The translations under genes and the position numbers were made by a program. The notes beneath the pieces were generated by a model, which had not been told where the DNA came from, ran no database searches, and was given only the letters and a program-made list of their open reading frames with translations. Positions 6,339 to 14,976 of a stretch of DNA of 16,026 bases are shown here, one piece after another; position 1 is the first letter of the stretch, and every line of letters begins with the position of its first letter. The stretch comes from Porticoccaceae bacterium UBA2002 (lineage in GTDB: Bacteria; Pseudomonadota; Gammaproteobacteria; Pseudomonadales; Porticoccaceae), in the NCBI GenBank assembly GCA_002334915.1, contig DDCQ01000093.1, positions 4,937 through 20,962 of the forward strand, read 5' to 3'.

Positions 6339-7852
6339 GGCATCATCTCCACTGAAGTCATATCAAGCAGGCTCTGCAGCACCGGCTGAGCCATATCTAA
6401 AACCGGCTGAGGGTAGAGTCCCAGTCCAATGAGTGCGACCATCATTACCGCCATGGTAAGCATTTCACGGCCGGCGAAATCAACCAGCCCATGCCCTTGC
6501 AGTTTTGGGTTGGGCTCTCCCTGAAAAGATCTCTGCATCAGTATCAATGAATAAATAGCACCGGTAATCAGACCCAGAGCAGCCACCGCAGTCATCCAAG
6601 GGTTGACCTGAAATAACCCCAACAATACTAAGAACTCGGCAACGAAGTTACCCAGCCCGGGCAGACCCAAACTGGCCACCACAAAGAACATAGCCACTGC
6701 ACCCATGCGCGGCATCTGTTGCCACAGGCCGCCCATCTCTCGCATATCTCTGGTGTGCAGTCTCTCCTGCAGAGAGCCAGCGATCATAAACAGTGCCGCA
6801 GTGCTAAAACCATGGGCCACCATCTGCATCACCGCGCCCTGTAGGGCCAGCTCATTCCAGGCATAAACACCCAGCAGTACAAAGCCCATATGGCTGACAC
6901 TGCTGTAGGCAACCAGCCGTTTAAAGTCCGTCTGGGCAAATGCCAGTACGGCACCGTAGACCACACCAGCAACACCCAGCGCCATAGCGGTAAATGAGAA
7001 ATCCATGGCTGCATCAGGAAATAGCGGCACCGCAAAGCGTATCAAGCCATAGGCACCGGTCTTCAGTAGAATCCCGGCCAGAATCACACTACCAGCTGTC
7101 GGGGCCTGAGTATGAGCATCTGGCAACCAGGTATGAAAAGGGAAAGCCGGCAACTTGACTACAAAGGCAATAAAGAAGCCCAGCATCAGCCAGTGGGCGG
7201 TCTGTTCGGTCATAGCCGTGTTCAGCAGATCAAAGTAGCTAAAGCTCCACTCTCCGGTCGCGCTGTGATTAACCGTCACCAGTGCCAGAGTTGCCACCAG
7301 CATTAGCAGGCCACTGGCCTGAGTAAAAATAAAAAACTTCATGGCCGCATAGCCACGATTTTCATGACCCCAGATGGCGATCATAAAGTACATAGGAATT
7401 AGCATCACTTCCCAAAACAGGAAGAACAGGAACAGATCCAGGGCCATAAACACCCCCAGCACGCCAGCTAATGTCCACAACAGATTAGCTTCGAAGAAGC
7501 CCTGCTTGACCATAATGTCCGTCCATGAGGAGCTCACAGCTATAGCCCCCAGCACCAGCGTGAGCAGCACCATCAGCAGGCTGATCCCGTCCAGCGCCAA
7601 TTCAATGCTAATGCCAAAAGCAGGAATCCACTGAGCTTTAAAGTGCATTAACCAGGTACTGGGATCATCGGGCACAGGCGCCTGCAACTGAGTGAGAGAG
7701 GGCATGCCCGACAGCTCAGATAGCAGGTAGGCCAGATCTACCAGAATAACCACCAGCGCCACTCTGCGCGGCATATTCTCACTAACAGACTCGGACAGCA
7801 TGGCAAGCACACCGCCCAGCAGCAATATCAAGATCAGATTGACCATTACCAT
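6335..7852 (-). CDS. nuoM: NADH-quinone oxidoreductase subunit M
   Basis: Antiporter-like membrane subunit of complex I, between NuoL and NuoN in the membrane arm. The frame stays open further upstream inside nuoL, but the ATG at 7852 is preferred. It overlaps the nuoL stop as TAATG, has GGAGG about 7 bases upstream, and gives 505 residues against 509 in E. coli. A second ATG two codons later is possible. Proton-path residues are in place: Glu148 (FLFWEVMLIPMYF), Lys233 (VVKLPAFPFHTWLPDAH) and Lys264 (GILLKTGAYGL). The histidine-rich and glycine-rich core of about 14 helices is uninterrupted. Confidence 0.97.
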   Translation of the reverse strand: MVMVNLILILLLGGVLAMLSESVSENMPRRVALVVILVDLAYLLSELSGMPSLTQLQAPVPDDPSTWLMHFKAQWIPAFGISIELALDGISLLMVLLTLVLGAIAVSSSWTDIMVKQGFFEANLLWTLAGVLGVFMALDLFLFFLFWEVMLIPMYFMIAIWGHENRGYAAMKFFIFTQASGLLMLVATLALVTVNHSATGEWSFSYFDLLNTAMTEQTAHWLMLGFFIAFVVKLPAFPFHTWLPDAHTQAPTAGSVILAGILLKTGAYGLIRFAVPLFPDAAMDFSFTAMALGVAGVVYGAVLAFAQTDFKRLVAYSSVSHMGFVLLGVYAWNELALQGAVMQMVAHGFSTAALFMIAGSLQERLHTRDMREMGGLWQQMPRMGAVAMFFVVASLGLPGLGNFVAEFLVLLGLFQVNPWMTAVAALGLITGAIYSLILMQRSFQGEPNPKLQGHGLVDFAGREMLTMAVMMVALIGLGLYPQPVLDMAQPVLQSLLDMTSVEMMP

Positions 7853-9699
7853 TAGAGCGCCTCCGCCGGAATCTGCAGCGCCAGGGTCAGCACCAGAATT
7901 AAGCCAAATACCATACTGGCGACATACCATCGTATACGGCCGGTCTGCGACACTGCCAGCCAGTGGTTAAAGGTTTGATTAATGGCCACAATCAGACCGT
8001 AAATGGCGTCTATAGGCTCATTGAGCATAGTCCCGGACAACCTATAATAGGGCCGTACAAAAACCCGATCATAGAGCCAGTCTATACCCCAGCCGCTAAA
8101 CCAGAAGCGACGCAGCGACTGACCCAGTGATGAGTTGACCAGCCTGTCAACATTTAACTGGCCACTGTGGAATATCAGATAAGACAGCAACAGACCGATC
8201 AGCGGCACTGAGATAGACACATACTCCACCCAGTGAGCCGGATGCTCAGTACTGGCCGCCGGAAACACCTCCGCGACCGGAATAATAAAGTAACCACCGA
8301 CCATTGCCAGGCCACATAGCAGGACTAGTGGCAAAGCCATTCGCCAGCCCGTATCCCCGTCCGGTTGCGTTTTAGCCTCACCAAAGAACACCACAAATAC
8401 CAGGCGGAAACTATAGATAGCCGTCAGCAGCGCTCCCAATAAACCGCCCAGCCACAGCCACGGGCCAGCCTCGGGCAGCATATAAGCCTGTAGTAAAATC
8501 TGATCCTTGCTAAAGAATCCAGAGGTCATTGGCAGGGCCGCCAGCGCCGCCGAGCCAATCATAAAGCTCCAGAAGGTCACCGGCATTTTGCTGCGCAAAC
8601 CACCCATCTTGAAAATATCATGCTCGTGATGAAGGTAGTGAATAATGGCACCAGACCCCAAAAACAGCAGCGCCTTAAAGAAGGCGTGAGTCATAAGATG
8701 GAAGATACCAGCGGTCCAGGCACCCACGCCCAGCGCAAGGAACATATAGCCAATCTGGCTGATAGTCGAATAGGCCAGAATGCGCTTGATATCCGATTGC
8801 ATCAACGCAGTAAAGGCGGCCATCAATAAAGTCGCCAGGCCCACCAGTGCCACAATCATCATTGCAGTTGGCGCCAGCAAAAATAAGCCATTGGTGCGAG
8901 CAATCAGGTAGACACCAGCAGTCACCATGGTGGCCGCATGAATCAATGCACTCACCGGTGTAGGGCCAGCCATGGCATCCGGTAGCCAGGTATGCAGAGG
9001 CAGCTGGGCCGATTTACCCACCGCACCACCGAGCAATAGCAGGCAGGCTATTAGTGGCAGCCTATCACCCACCTGCCACTGTTGATCAGCCGCCCCCATC
9101 ATCGCCTGAATATCCAATGTGCCCAACTCGGTAAACAGCAGCAGTAACCCCAGGGCCATGGCCGTATCACCAATACGTGTTACTACAAAGGCTTTGCGCG
9201 CCGCCTGACCATTGGCACTGTTCTGATACCAGAAACCAACTAGCAGATAACTGCAGACGCCCACGCCCTCCCAGCCCAGATAAAGTAATAATAAATTTTC
9301 TGCCATCACCAGCATCAGCATGGCCGCAACAAACATATTCAGGTAGGCAAAGTAGCGCGCGTAACTGGCGTCCTCTTCCATAAATTCAGTGGAGAATAGA
9401 TGAATTAAAAAGCCAACCCCGGTTATAACTGACATCATAACCAGCGTCAGCCCATCAAAGTAGAAAGCTATACCCGGACTAAAATCGCCCACCTGCATCC
9501 ATGTCCAGAGTGTCAGTTGAAAGGGTTGCGGGTTGGCCAGAAATTCCAAACCAACCAATAACGTCAGCACTGCTGCCGCGCCCACCGAGCATACTCCAAG
9601 CAGGCCTATCAAAACCCTTGGCAATGTTGCGGAACCAAGCATCAATAGAATTGAGCTCAGCAGTGGAATCAGTGGCACTAGCCAGATCATATCAACCAT
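7852..9699 (-). CDS. nuoL: NADH-quinone oxidoreductase subunit L
   Basis: The distal antiporter-like proton-pumping subunit of complex I, carrying the long lateral helix that braces the membrane arm. The chosen start is ATG at 9699, two bases after the nuoK stop and with AGGGG upstream. A TTG two codons earlier is open but badly placed for ribosome binding. This gives 615 residues (613 in E. coli). With this start the key residues fall exactly at Glu144 (YLGWEGVGVCSYLL) and Lys229 (GGAVGKSAQLPLHTWLPD), the E. coli numbering, which supports the choice. MAGPTPVSALIHAATMV follows. The C-terminal region with the extended helix and last membrane segment is present to the TAA, which overlaps the nuoM ATG. 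Confidence 0.97.
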   Translation of the reverse strand: MVDMIWLVPLIPLLSSILLMLGSATLPRVLIGLLGVCSVGAAAVLTLLVGLEFLANPQPFQLTLWTWMQVGDFSPGIAFYFDGLTLVMMSVITGVGFLIHLFSTEFMEEDASYARYFAYLNMFVAAMLMLVMAENLLLLYLGWEGVGVCSYLLVGFWYQNSANGQAARKAFVVTRIGDTAMALGLLLLFTELGTLDIQAMMGAADQQWQVGDRLPLIACLLLLGGAVGKSAQLPLHTWLPDAMAGPTPVSALIHAATMVTAGVYLIARTNGLFLLAPTAMMIVALVGLATLLMAAFTALMQSDIKRILAYSTISQIGYMFLALGVGAWTAGIFHLMTHAFFKALLFLGSGAIIHYLHHEHDIFKMGGLRSKMPVTFWSFMIGSAALAALPMTSGFFSKDQILLQAYMLPEAGPWLWLGGLLGALLTAIYSFRLVFVVFFGEAKTQPDGDTGWRMALPLVLLCGLAMVGGYFIIPVAEVFPAASTEHPAHWVEYVSISVPLIGLLLSYLIFHSGQLNVDRLVNSSLGQSLRRFWFSGWGIDWLYDRVFVRPYYRLSGTMLNEPIDAIYGLIVAINQTFNHWLAVSQTGRIRWYVASMVFGLILVLTLALQIPAEAL

Positions 9700-9701
9700 G
9701 C

Positions 9702-10016
9702 TCAACCCCTCATCCTGTCAGCGCTATCCATATCCAGCGTTTTAAAGCGCCGCTGAACCTGCAATACAAGCCCCAAACCCACCGCTACCTCTGCCGCGGC
9801 CACAGTCAAAATTAACATAAAGATAATCTGCCCGTCGGGCTGCCCCCAATGGGCACCGGCGGCAACAAAGGCCAGCGCTGCTGCATTGAGCATGACTTCG
9901 AGAGACATCAAAATAAATATGATATTGCGCCTGATCATCAGCCCGAGCATACCAATACTAAATAGCAGGGTAGATACCAGCAGAATATGATTAAGGGGAA
10001 TATTCAGGCCTTCCAT
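9702..10016 (-). CDS. nuoK: NADH-quinone oxidoreductase subunit K
   Basis: Small three-helix membrane subunit of complex I that forms part of the proton pathway between NuoN and NuoJ. It has 104 residues, against 100 in E. coli. The two buried glutamates are present as Glu40 ([13 protein letters not shown]) and Glu76 ([12 protein letters not shown]). The ATG has GGGAGGAG about 8 bases upstream and lies 3 bp after the nuoJ stop, and the nuoL ATG follows 2 bp after its own stop. Four extra residues precede the usual N-terminus (IPLNH corresponds to IPLQH of E. coli). Confidence 0.97.
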   Translation of the reverse strand: MEGLNIPLNHILLVSTLLFSIGMLGLMIRRNIIFILMSLEVMLNAAALAFVAAGAHWGQPDGQIIFMLILTVAAAEVAVGLGLVLQVQRRFKTLDMDSADRMRG

Positions 10017-10019
10017 GCT

Positions 10020-10526
10020 CTACTCCTCCCGCTCTAAATAGCGGCGACCCAGGTGAAAGGAACCCACCAGACCTGCCAGTAACAACATTGCCGCGATCTC
10101 GACTGCCAGCACATAGGGCCCAAAGAGCGCCAGCCCTACCTCTTTTGCGCTCACTGCCTGGGTCGACACAGGGCCTTCGATGGTGGAGATCATATATAGC
10201 AGCTCTGCAAACAGCAGCACCGACAGCAATGTGGGGCCAGCCCAGATACGGGGCTGCAGCAATCCCCGCTCGCGGGCATCGCCCTCTTCCCCCAGGTTGA
10301 GCATCATAATGACAAATACAAACAGCACCATAATGGCGCCGGCGTAGATAACAATTTCCAGGGCAGCGGCGAAGGGCGCGCCAATCAGGAAGAAGATAAC
10401 GGCTACGGCCAGCAGTGAGACTATTAGGTAGATCAAAGCATGAATGGCGTTTGCTCTGGTCATGGCTAGTATTGTGGCTACCAGGGCTATGGTGGCGGCT
10501 ATGTAGAATAGGGTTATCTCAAGCAT
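10020..10526 (-). CDS. nuoJ: NADH-quinone oxidoreductase subunit J
   Basis: Membrane subunit of complex I with five helices. Its third helix carries the pi-bulge that changes during the proton-pumping cycle; the conserved stretch EIVIYAGAIMVLFVFV (57-72, with Tyr61) is that helix. The ATG at 10526 gives 168 residues (184 in E. coli) beginning MLEITLFYIAA, which is where the family starts. The frame is open 44 codons further upstream, but that extension is proline- and cysteine-rich, reads through the structured insert, and has no family resemblance, so it is rejected. AGGA about 9 bases ahead is a modest ribosome binding site. Unlike its neighbours this gene is not coupled to the gene before it: 189 bp separate it from nuoI. 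Confidence 0.95.
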   Translation of the reverse strand: MLEITLFYIAATIALVATILAMTRANAIHALIYLIVSLLAVAVIFFLIGAPFAAALEIVIYAGAIMVLFVFVIMMLNLGEEGDARERGLLQPRIWAGPTLLSVLLFAELLYMISTIEGPVSTQAVSAKEVGLALFGPYVLAVEIAAMLLLAGLVGSFHLGRRYLEREE

Positions 10527-10566
10527 GGGTTGGGTCCTGTTTGGGCAGGGTTTGGGTTGGGGTGGG
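10527..10566 (+). other. G-rich tract with G-quadruplex potential
   Basis: Seven runs of three or four G occur at 10527-29, 10532-34, 10543-45, 10548-50, 10554-56, 10559-62 and 10564-66. The last five are separated by loops of only 2, 3, 2 and 1 bases, satisfying the usual four-run, short-loop rule. The G-rich strand is the template strand for nuoJ transcription, so the structure would form in DNA. The matching mRNA is C-rich and contains CCUCCC just ahead of the nuoJ start region. Confidence 0.55.
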
Positions 10567-10715
10567 AGGAAGCATGGTTCTGGCATCTGCTCCGGCGACA
10601 GGCCGTAAATACGTCCCTGTAAGCTCGGGGTCAGGATGCCGAGAGCGACCGTATTCACGGCGCGCCGCAGAAATACCTCTGCAACCTGTACCCTGACAAC
10701 CGAAGCTCCAAACCC
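10527..10715. repeat. Structured non-coding insert between nuoI and nuoJ, likely a dispersed intergenic repeat
   Basis: This is the only sizeable gap inside the nuo cluster. GCCGTAAATACG (10602-10613) and CGTATTCACGGC (10650-10661) are inverted repeats pairing at 11 of 12 positions. Nested inside is CTCGG (10624-10628) with CCGAG (10639-10643). Beside the outer arm lies the palindrome GGCGCGCC (10659-10666) and a second hairpin GCAGA-AATACC-TCTGC (10667-10682). The left third (10527-10569) is a run of G tracts. Multiple nested hairpins in an intergenic position are the build of REP-, BIME- or MITE-like elements. That it recurs elsewhere in the genome is inference. No transposase or ORF is inside. 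Confidence 0.6.
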
Positions 10716-11231
10716 TCATGGCAACAAACTCTTAGTATCAATAGGCCGAGCCTCATTCCTACCCTCACCCTTATCCTTAAAAGCCGTCTGCATCCCAGAC
10801 ACCCGATAAAAATTATAATCCGGATACTTACCCACCCCATTAATCAGCAAATTCTCCTTCTCATAAACCATATTCTGCCGATCGTACTCACACATCTCAA
10901 AGTCAGGAGTCAACTGAATCGCATAGGTAGGACAGGCCTCCTCACACATGCCACACATAATGCAGCGGGAAAAATTAATACGGAAAAACTCCGGATACCA
11001 GGTGCCATCCTCGCGAGTATCCTTTTGCAGCGCAATGCAATCCACCGGGCAAACAGCCGCACACAGATTGCAGGCCACACAGCGCTCCTCACCATCCGGA
11101 TCACGGGTCAACACAATACGTCCGCGATAGCGCGGAGCCAGATAAGGCATCTCCTCCGGATACTGCACCGTGTCAGCTTTAGTAAAGCTGTGCTTAAAGA
11201 TTTCCCACATGGTTCGCAGTTCACTCAACAT
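10716..11231 (-). CDS. nuoI: NADH-quinone oxidoreductase subunit I (two 4Fe-4S ferredoxin-type)
   Basis: Peripheral-arm subunit carrying clusters N6a and N6b, which pass electrons from NuoG towards the terminal cluster in NuoB. The start ATG at 11231 overlaps the nuoH stop (TGATG) and has GGAGGGAG upstream. A further ATG seven codons earlier lacks a ribosome binding site. The protein has 171 residues (180 in E. coli). Two cluster motifs are visible, [12 protein letters not shown] (C51, C54, C57, C61) and [12 protein letters not shown] (C90, C93, C96, C100), each with its partner proline. The stretches [16 protein letters not shown] and [12 protein letters not shown] are almost identical to the E. 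coli protein. It ends with the conserved KSLLP. Confidence 0.97.
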   Translation of the reverse strand: MLSELRTMWEIFKHSFTKADTVQYPEEMPYLAPRYRGRIVLTRDPDGEERCVACNLCAAVCPVDCIALQKDTREDGTWYPEFFRINFSRCIMCGMCEEACPTYAIQLTPDFEMCEYDRQNMVYEKENLLINGVGKYPDYNFYRVSGMQTAFKDKGEGRNEARPIDTKSLLP

Positions 11232-12208
11232 CAGACAGCTCCCTCCATCCATAACAACACAGCGCCAGTAATCACCAGATTAACCAGCGTAATCGGCAGC
11301 ATCACCTTCCAGCCCAGCGACATCAGCTGATCATATCTGGGCCGCGGAATAGCCGCGCGCAGCAGCACAAAGAAATTGATCACAAAGAAAACTTTAAGGC
11401 CAAACCAGGCCAGCGGAGGAAGCCAGTGGCCGATTAGAGCAGGTCCCATCCAGCCGCCGAAAAACAGAGTCACAATCATGCATGAAATCAGCATCAGGCC
11501 AAGATATTCCCCAAGCATAAACATAGCGAACTTCATACCGCCATACTCAGTGTGGAACCCAGCAGTTAACTCATGCTCCGCCTCAGGCAAATCAAATGGC
11601 AAGCGATGACTTTCAGCGATGCCAGCAATAACAAACACCAACAGCCCCAAAGCCTGAGAGAAACAGAACCAGACATCAGTTTGCGCCTCGACTATATCCA
11701 CCAGACTGAAGCTGCCAGACATCATCACTACACCCATCAGCGACAGGCCCATAAACACCTCATAGCTGACCATCTGCGCCGCAGAGCGCAGACCACCCAG
11801 CAGAGCGTATTTATTGTTAGAGGCAAGCCCCCCCAGCAACACGCTGTAAACCGCCAGCGAAGTCATACCCAGGAAAAACAGCAGCCCGATATTGACATCG
11901 ATAATCATCACATCCGGCGCAAAAGGCACCACCGCAAAGCCCATCATCATGGCCACCACAATCGCCGTGGGAGCAAATATAAACACCACCTTATCGGCAA
12001 AGGGTGGCACCCAATCATCCTTGGTCAGCAACTTGATCATATCCGCCAGCACCTGGCCTATGCCAAAAGGGCCCAGACGGTTAGGGCCATATCTGTCCTG
12101 CCAAAAACCAAGCAAGCGGCGCTCCCACCAAGTCAGTACAGCAGCACCGGCAACGCCACCCAGCAATATAACCAGCGCCAGCAGGACTGGCATCATTAAC
12201 TCATGCAT
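11231..12208 (-). CDS. nuoH: NADH-quinone oxidoreductase subunit H
   Basis: Membrane subunit at the junction of the two arms; it forms much of the quinone-binding chamber and the first proton channel. The start ATG at 12208 has GGGAGG 8 bases upstream, overlaps the end of nuoG by 8 bp, and gives exactly 325 residues as in E. coli; a TTG seven codons earlier is open but unnecessary. The family signatures [17 protein letters not shown] (28-44), with the quinone-site loop, and [17 protein letters not shown] (198-214), with the run of acidic residues of the E-channel, are both present. [19 protein letters not shown] (132-150) is also canonical. Eight membrane helices are expected and no interruption is seen. 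Confidence 0.97.
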   Translation of the reverse strand: MHELMMPVLLALVILLGGVAGAAVLTWWERRLLGFWQDRYGPNRLGPFGIGQVLADMIKLLTKDDWVPPFADKVVFIFAPTAIVVAMMMGFAVVPFAPDVMIIDVNIGLLFFLGMTSLAVYSVLLGGLASNNKYALLGGLRSAAQMVSYEVFMGLSLMGVVMMSGSFSLVDIVEAQTDVWFCFSQALGLLVFVIAGIAESHRLPFDLPEAEHELTAGFHTEYGGMKFAMFMLGEYLGLMLISCMIVTLFFGGWMGPALIGHWLPPLAWFGLKVFFVINFFVLLRAAIPRPRYDQLMSLGWKVMLPITLVNLVITGAVLLWMEGAV

Positions 12209-14963
12209 GGGCAGAGCCTCCCTTAGCAATCACAGGGTCCGGGATAACTTTGTCCGTAGCGATCAACTGAGGCTCGCGACGCTGCCATTCGGTATCCACC
12301 GTCAAAGTCGCCAAAGAGCCAGGCTGCAGAGACAGGGTTTCGGCATAGCCGACACCAAAACCAATGCAGTTCTTGGCCACTCGCTGCAAGATTCGCACTT
12401 CCAGAGAAACCTGATTATCCCCCGAGGCCACAATTACGCCATCGCCATCTGAGAGTCTCAGCTTGTCGGCGACAACAGGACCAAGACATACAAAACCTAT
12501 ACCCGCCAACTCGGCAATTTCATCTGTATTGACCGACAGTTCGTCAGACCCATGTACCTGATGCACAGGCACCAGCTGCCACTGGTGAGGCTGCATTTCA
12601 ACAGTTTGCTGGGGCGCTTTTTGGGTGGCCCCACTGGTCGATGAAACAATTAATTTTGCCCCTGCGGTACCACTTTTTAGCGGGCCATCCACCTCCGCCT
12701 GAAACTTCTGCAACGACTGATTGGAATTCCAGCCCGGAGACCAGACATAGGGTGTTAGAGAGGCAGGCTGATCCCGATTGAGACCCTCCATACTGTAGGC
12801 CAGCGGCGACTCATCATCGTGGGGCTGCTGGGGCTCATGCACATTGACACCAGCATTCATCGCGGTACGACCGCTGTACCTGTGGGTCTGGCGAGGGATT
12901 TTTAGGCCGCGATCACGAAAACTGTGGTCCGGGGCAGCACTGAGCAGACCGGCAAATTCAGCCTGACTCTCAGCACAGGCAGCTACTACCTGGTCAAAGT
13001 GCTCCAGCTTAGCGAGTGATTTATGGCCCGTTAAGGCCGCGAGTTTCAATAGCCACTGCCAGCTGGGCAAGCGCTCCTCCGCAGGCTCAAATACCGGGAA
13101 ATAACGTTGAGCGCGGCCCTCCATATTGACCAGAGAACCCTGGGACTCTGCATAGGAGGCTGCGGGTAGCACCATATCGGAGGCACCCAGAGTTGCATTC
13201 TCCAGCATATCCATACTGATTACCTGAGTGCCCTCCGCCATCAGCTGTTGCATCTGCTGAGCATTAAGACGCCGCTCAAGATCGTTCTCCATCACCAGCA
13301 GCACCTCTGGAGGACTATTCACCAGATCGGACAGGGACAGCGTAGCTTTGTCGACCAGAAGAGCCAGTCCCAGGCTATTGGATTCGGGTACACAGAGACT
13401 CAGCATAGCGCCGGATTGCTCTCCACACAGAGACTCGGCAATGGCAACCGCAGAATTAACAATGCCCCAATTAAGCATACTTGAGCCACTGACAATCAAT
13501 GGGTTTTTAGCCGACTGCAATATCTCGGCAATCTGATTGGCTTGCTGATTGGATGAGGGTTCTCCGGCCAGGGCTTCAACAATAGACACACCGAAATCGG
13601 CAATTTGATCCGGTGCCAGTGAAATACATTGGCTGGCCACATCATCCAGCCTGGTATCCATAGCCGAGACAATCACCAGAGGCGAGCGCTGATCCTGAGC
13701 CAGATTGCGCACAGCTGCATCCTGCCAATGCGGAAGGCCCATCTGCTCGGCCAGCTCGAAAGATTTATTTCGCACCGACTGCCGCAGCGCCAGAGCAACT
13801 CTGGGTGCAGTGTTGGTAACATCCTCACCAAACACCAGCACCGCATCGGCAGCCTCAATCTGTTTAATACTGGGATTAACCGCCATAGTGGTTTGCAGTA
13901 TCCTGCGAATAGAAGCCATAAGTGGCGCTTCGCTATCAGAGAAACCTGCAGCAAAATGGTCTGCGCCCACCAGTTCGCGAAGCAGATAATTAGCCTCCAG
14001 CGATGCCCTGGGCGAGCCAATGCCTGCGACTTTTTTACCCTTCATCCAGCTGGCAGCAGTCTCCAGTGCCTGCTGTTGGTGCACCGCCATAAAACTGCCA
14101 TCCGGCTTTTTGATACCTGCGTAGTCCAGTCGCGCATCGCTGTTAACATAGCCGCTGCCAAAGCGCCCGCGATCACAGAGAAAGTAACCATTTACCTCAT
14201 GGTTGTATCTATTGTGCACGCGCTTTAATTTGCCGTAGCGCTCACCTGGGGCAATATTGCAGCCCACCGCACAGCCAGTGCAGATTGAGGGTGCCGACTG
14301 CAGGTCCCATTTGCGGCTGTACTGCTTTAAAAATGGCTTATCGGTAAACACCCCTGTTGGGCAAACCTCCACCAGATTGCCGCTAAATTCACTCTCCAGC
14401 ACACCCTCTTCGTGGCGCCCAAAATAAAGATGGTCATGGGAGGCCTGGGCACCTAGATCTGTGCCACCGGCATAGTCTTTGTAATAGCGTTCGCAGCGAT
14501 AACAGGTAATGCAACGATTCATCTCATGGTGAATCAGTGGCCCTAAATATTGATTGCGGTAGGTATTTTTTTTGCCGGTATAACGGCGATCTCTGTGCCC
14601 TACCATCACTGTCATATCCTGCAGATGGCATTCACCACCCTCGGCACAGACCGGACAATCATGGGGATGGTTTAGCATCAGAGATTCAACCACGGCCTCG
14701 CGAAACTCTGTGGCATTTTCAGCATTCAGAGAAAAGCGAGCACCCTCAGTGACCGGGGTCATACAACCCATAATAATGCGGCCGCGGGTATCCTCTTCAT
14801 TCTGATACTGCACCAGAGCACACTGGCGACAGGAGCCAATAGAACCCATGGCCGGGTGCCAGCAGAAATAGGGTAAATCCAATCCAGCATTAAGACAGGC
14901 CTCGAGAATATTCTCGCCGTCGTTAACCTGAAGTTCCTGACCATCTACAAATATGGTTGGCAT
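12201..14963 (-). CDS. nuoG: NADH-quinone oxidoreductase subunit G (iron-sulfur, molybdopterin-oxidoreductase fold)
   Basis: The 920-residue peripheral-arm subunit that carries the iron-sulfur wire between NuoF and NuoI. The N-terminal 2Fe-2S ferredoxin domain has C34, C45, C48 and C67 (cluster N1b). H101, C103, C106 and C112 bind N5 in HPHDCPVCAEGGEC. C151, C154, C157 and C201 bind N4. C228, C231, C235 and C263 form the extra N7 site found in E. coli-type NuoG, at the same positions as in E. coli. The rest is the inactive molybdopterin-oxidoreductase fold and C-terminal domain (LGASDMVLPAASYAESQGS is typical). The ATG lies 13 bp after the nuoF stop with only a weak GAG ahead of it. Its end overlaps nuoH. 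Confidence 0.97.
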   Translation of the reverse strand: MPTIFVDGQELQVNDGENILEACLNAGLDLPYFCWHPAMGSIGSCRQCALVQYQNEEDTRGRIIMGCMTPVTEGARFSLNAENATEFREAVVESLMLNHPHDCPVCAEGGECHLQDMTVMVGHRDRRYTGKKNTYRNQYLGPLIHHEMNRCITCYRCERYYKDYAGGTDLGAQASHDHLYFGRHEEGVLESEFSGNLVEVCPTGVFTDKPFLKQYSRKWDLQSAPSICTGCAVGCNIAPGERYGKLKRVHNRYNHEVNGYFLCDRGRFGSGYVNSDARLDYAGIKKPDGSFMAVHQQQALETAASWMKGKKVAGIGSPRASLEANYLLRELVGADHFAAGFSDSEAPLMASIRRILQTTMAVNPSIKQIEAADAVLVFGEDVTNTAPRVALALRQSVRNKSFELAEQMGLPHWQDAAVRNLAQDQRSPLVIVSAMDTRLDDVASQCISLAPDQIADFGVSIVEALAGEPSSNQQANQIAEILQSAKNPLIVSGSSMLNWGIVNSAVAIAESLCGEQSGAMLSLCVPESNSLGLALLVDKATLSLSDLVNSPPEVLLVMENDLERRLNAQQMQQLMAEGTQVISMDMLENATLGASDMVLPAASYAESQGSLVNMEGRAQRYFPVFEPAEERLPSWQWLLKLAALTGHKSLAKLEHFDQVVAACAESQAEFAGLLSAAPDHSFRDRGLKIPRQTHRYSGRTAMNAGVNVHEPQQPHDDESPLAYSMEGLNRDQPASLTPYVWSPGWNSNQSLQKFQAEVDGPLKSGTAGAKLIVSSTSGATQKAPQQTVEMQPHQWQLVPVHQVHGSDELSVNTDEIAELAGIGFVCLGPVVADKLRLSDGDGVIVASGDNQVSLEVRILQRVAKNCIGFGVGYAETLSLQPGSLATLTVDTEWQRREPQLIATDKVIPDPVIAKGGSAHA

Positions 14964-14976
14964 AATTTACACTCGT

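Noticed and set aside
7853..7930. 26-residue N-terminal extension of NuoM reaching into nuoL
   Set aside because: The extension has no family resemblance and lies fully inside nuoL. The ATG at 7852 has a Shine-Dalgarno sequence, a TAATG overlap and the right protein length.
9700..9705. TTG start for NuoL two codons before the ATG
   Set aside because: It would leave almost no spacing to the AGGGG ribosome binding site. The ATG at 9699 restores E. coli residue numbering.
10527..10658. 44-residue N-terminal extension of NuoJ
   Set aside because: It translates the G/C-run and hairpin insert into a proline/cysteine-rich sequence unlike any NuoJ. The family start MLEITLFY follows at 10526.
11573..12199. 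Plus-strand 208-codon open frame opposite nuoH
   Set aside because: Very rich in His and Gln from reading the complement of a membrane protein gene; it lies on the opposite strand of a secure CDS and shows no motif.
13629..14228. Plus-strand 199-codon open frame opposite nuoG
   Set aside because: Fully contained antisense to nuoG, with no recognisable domain or ribosome binding site.
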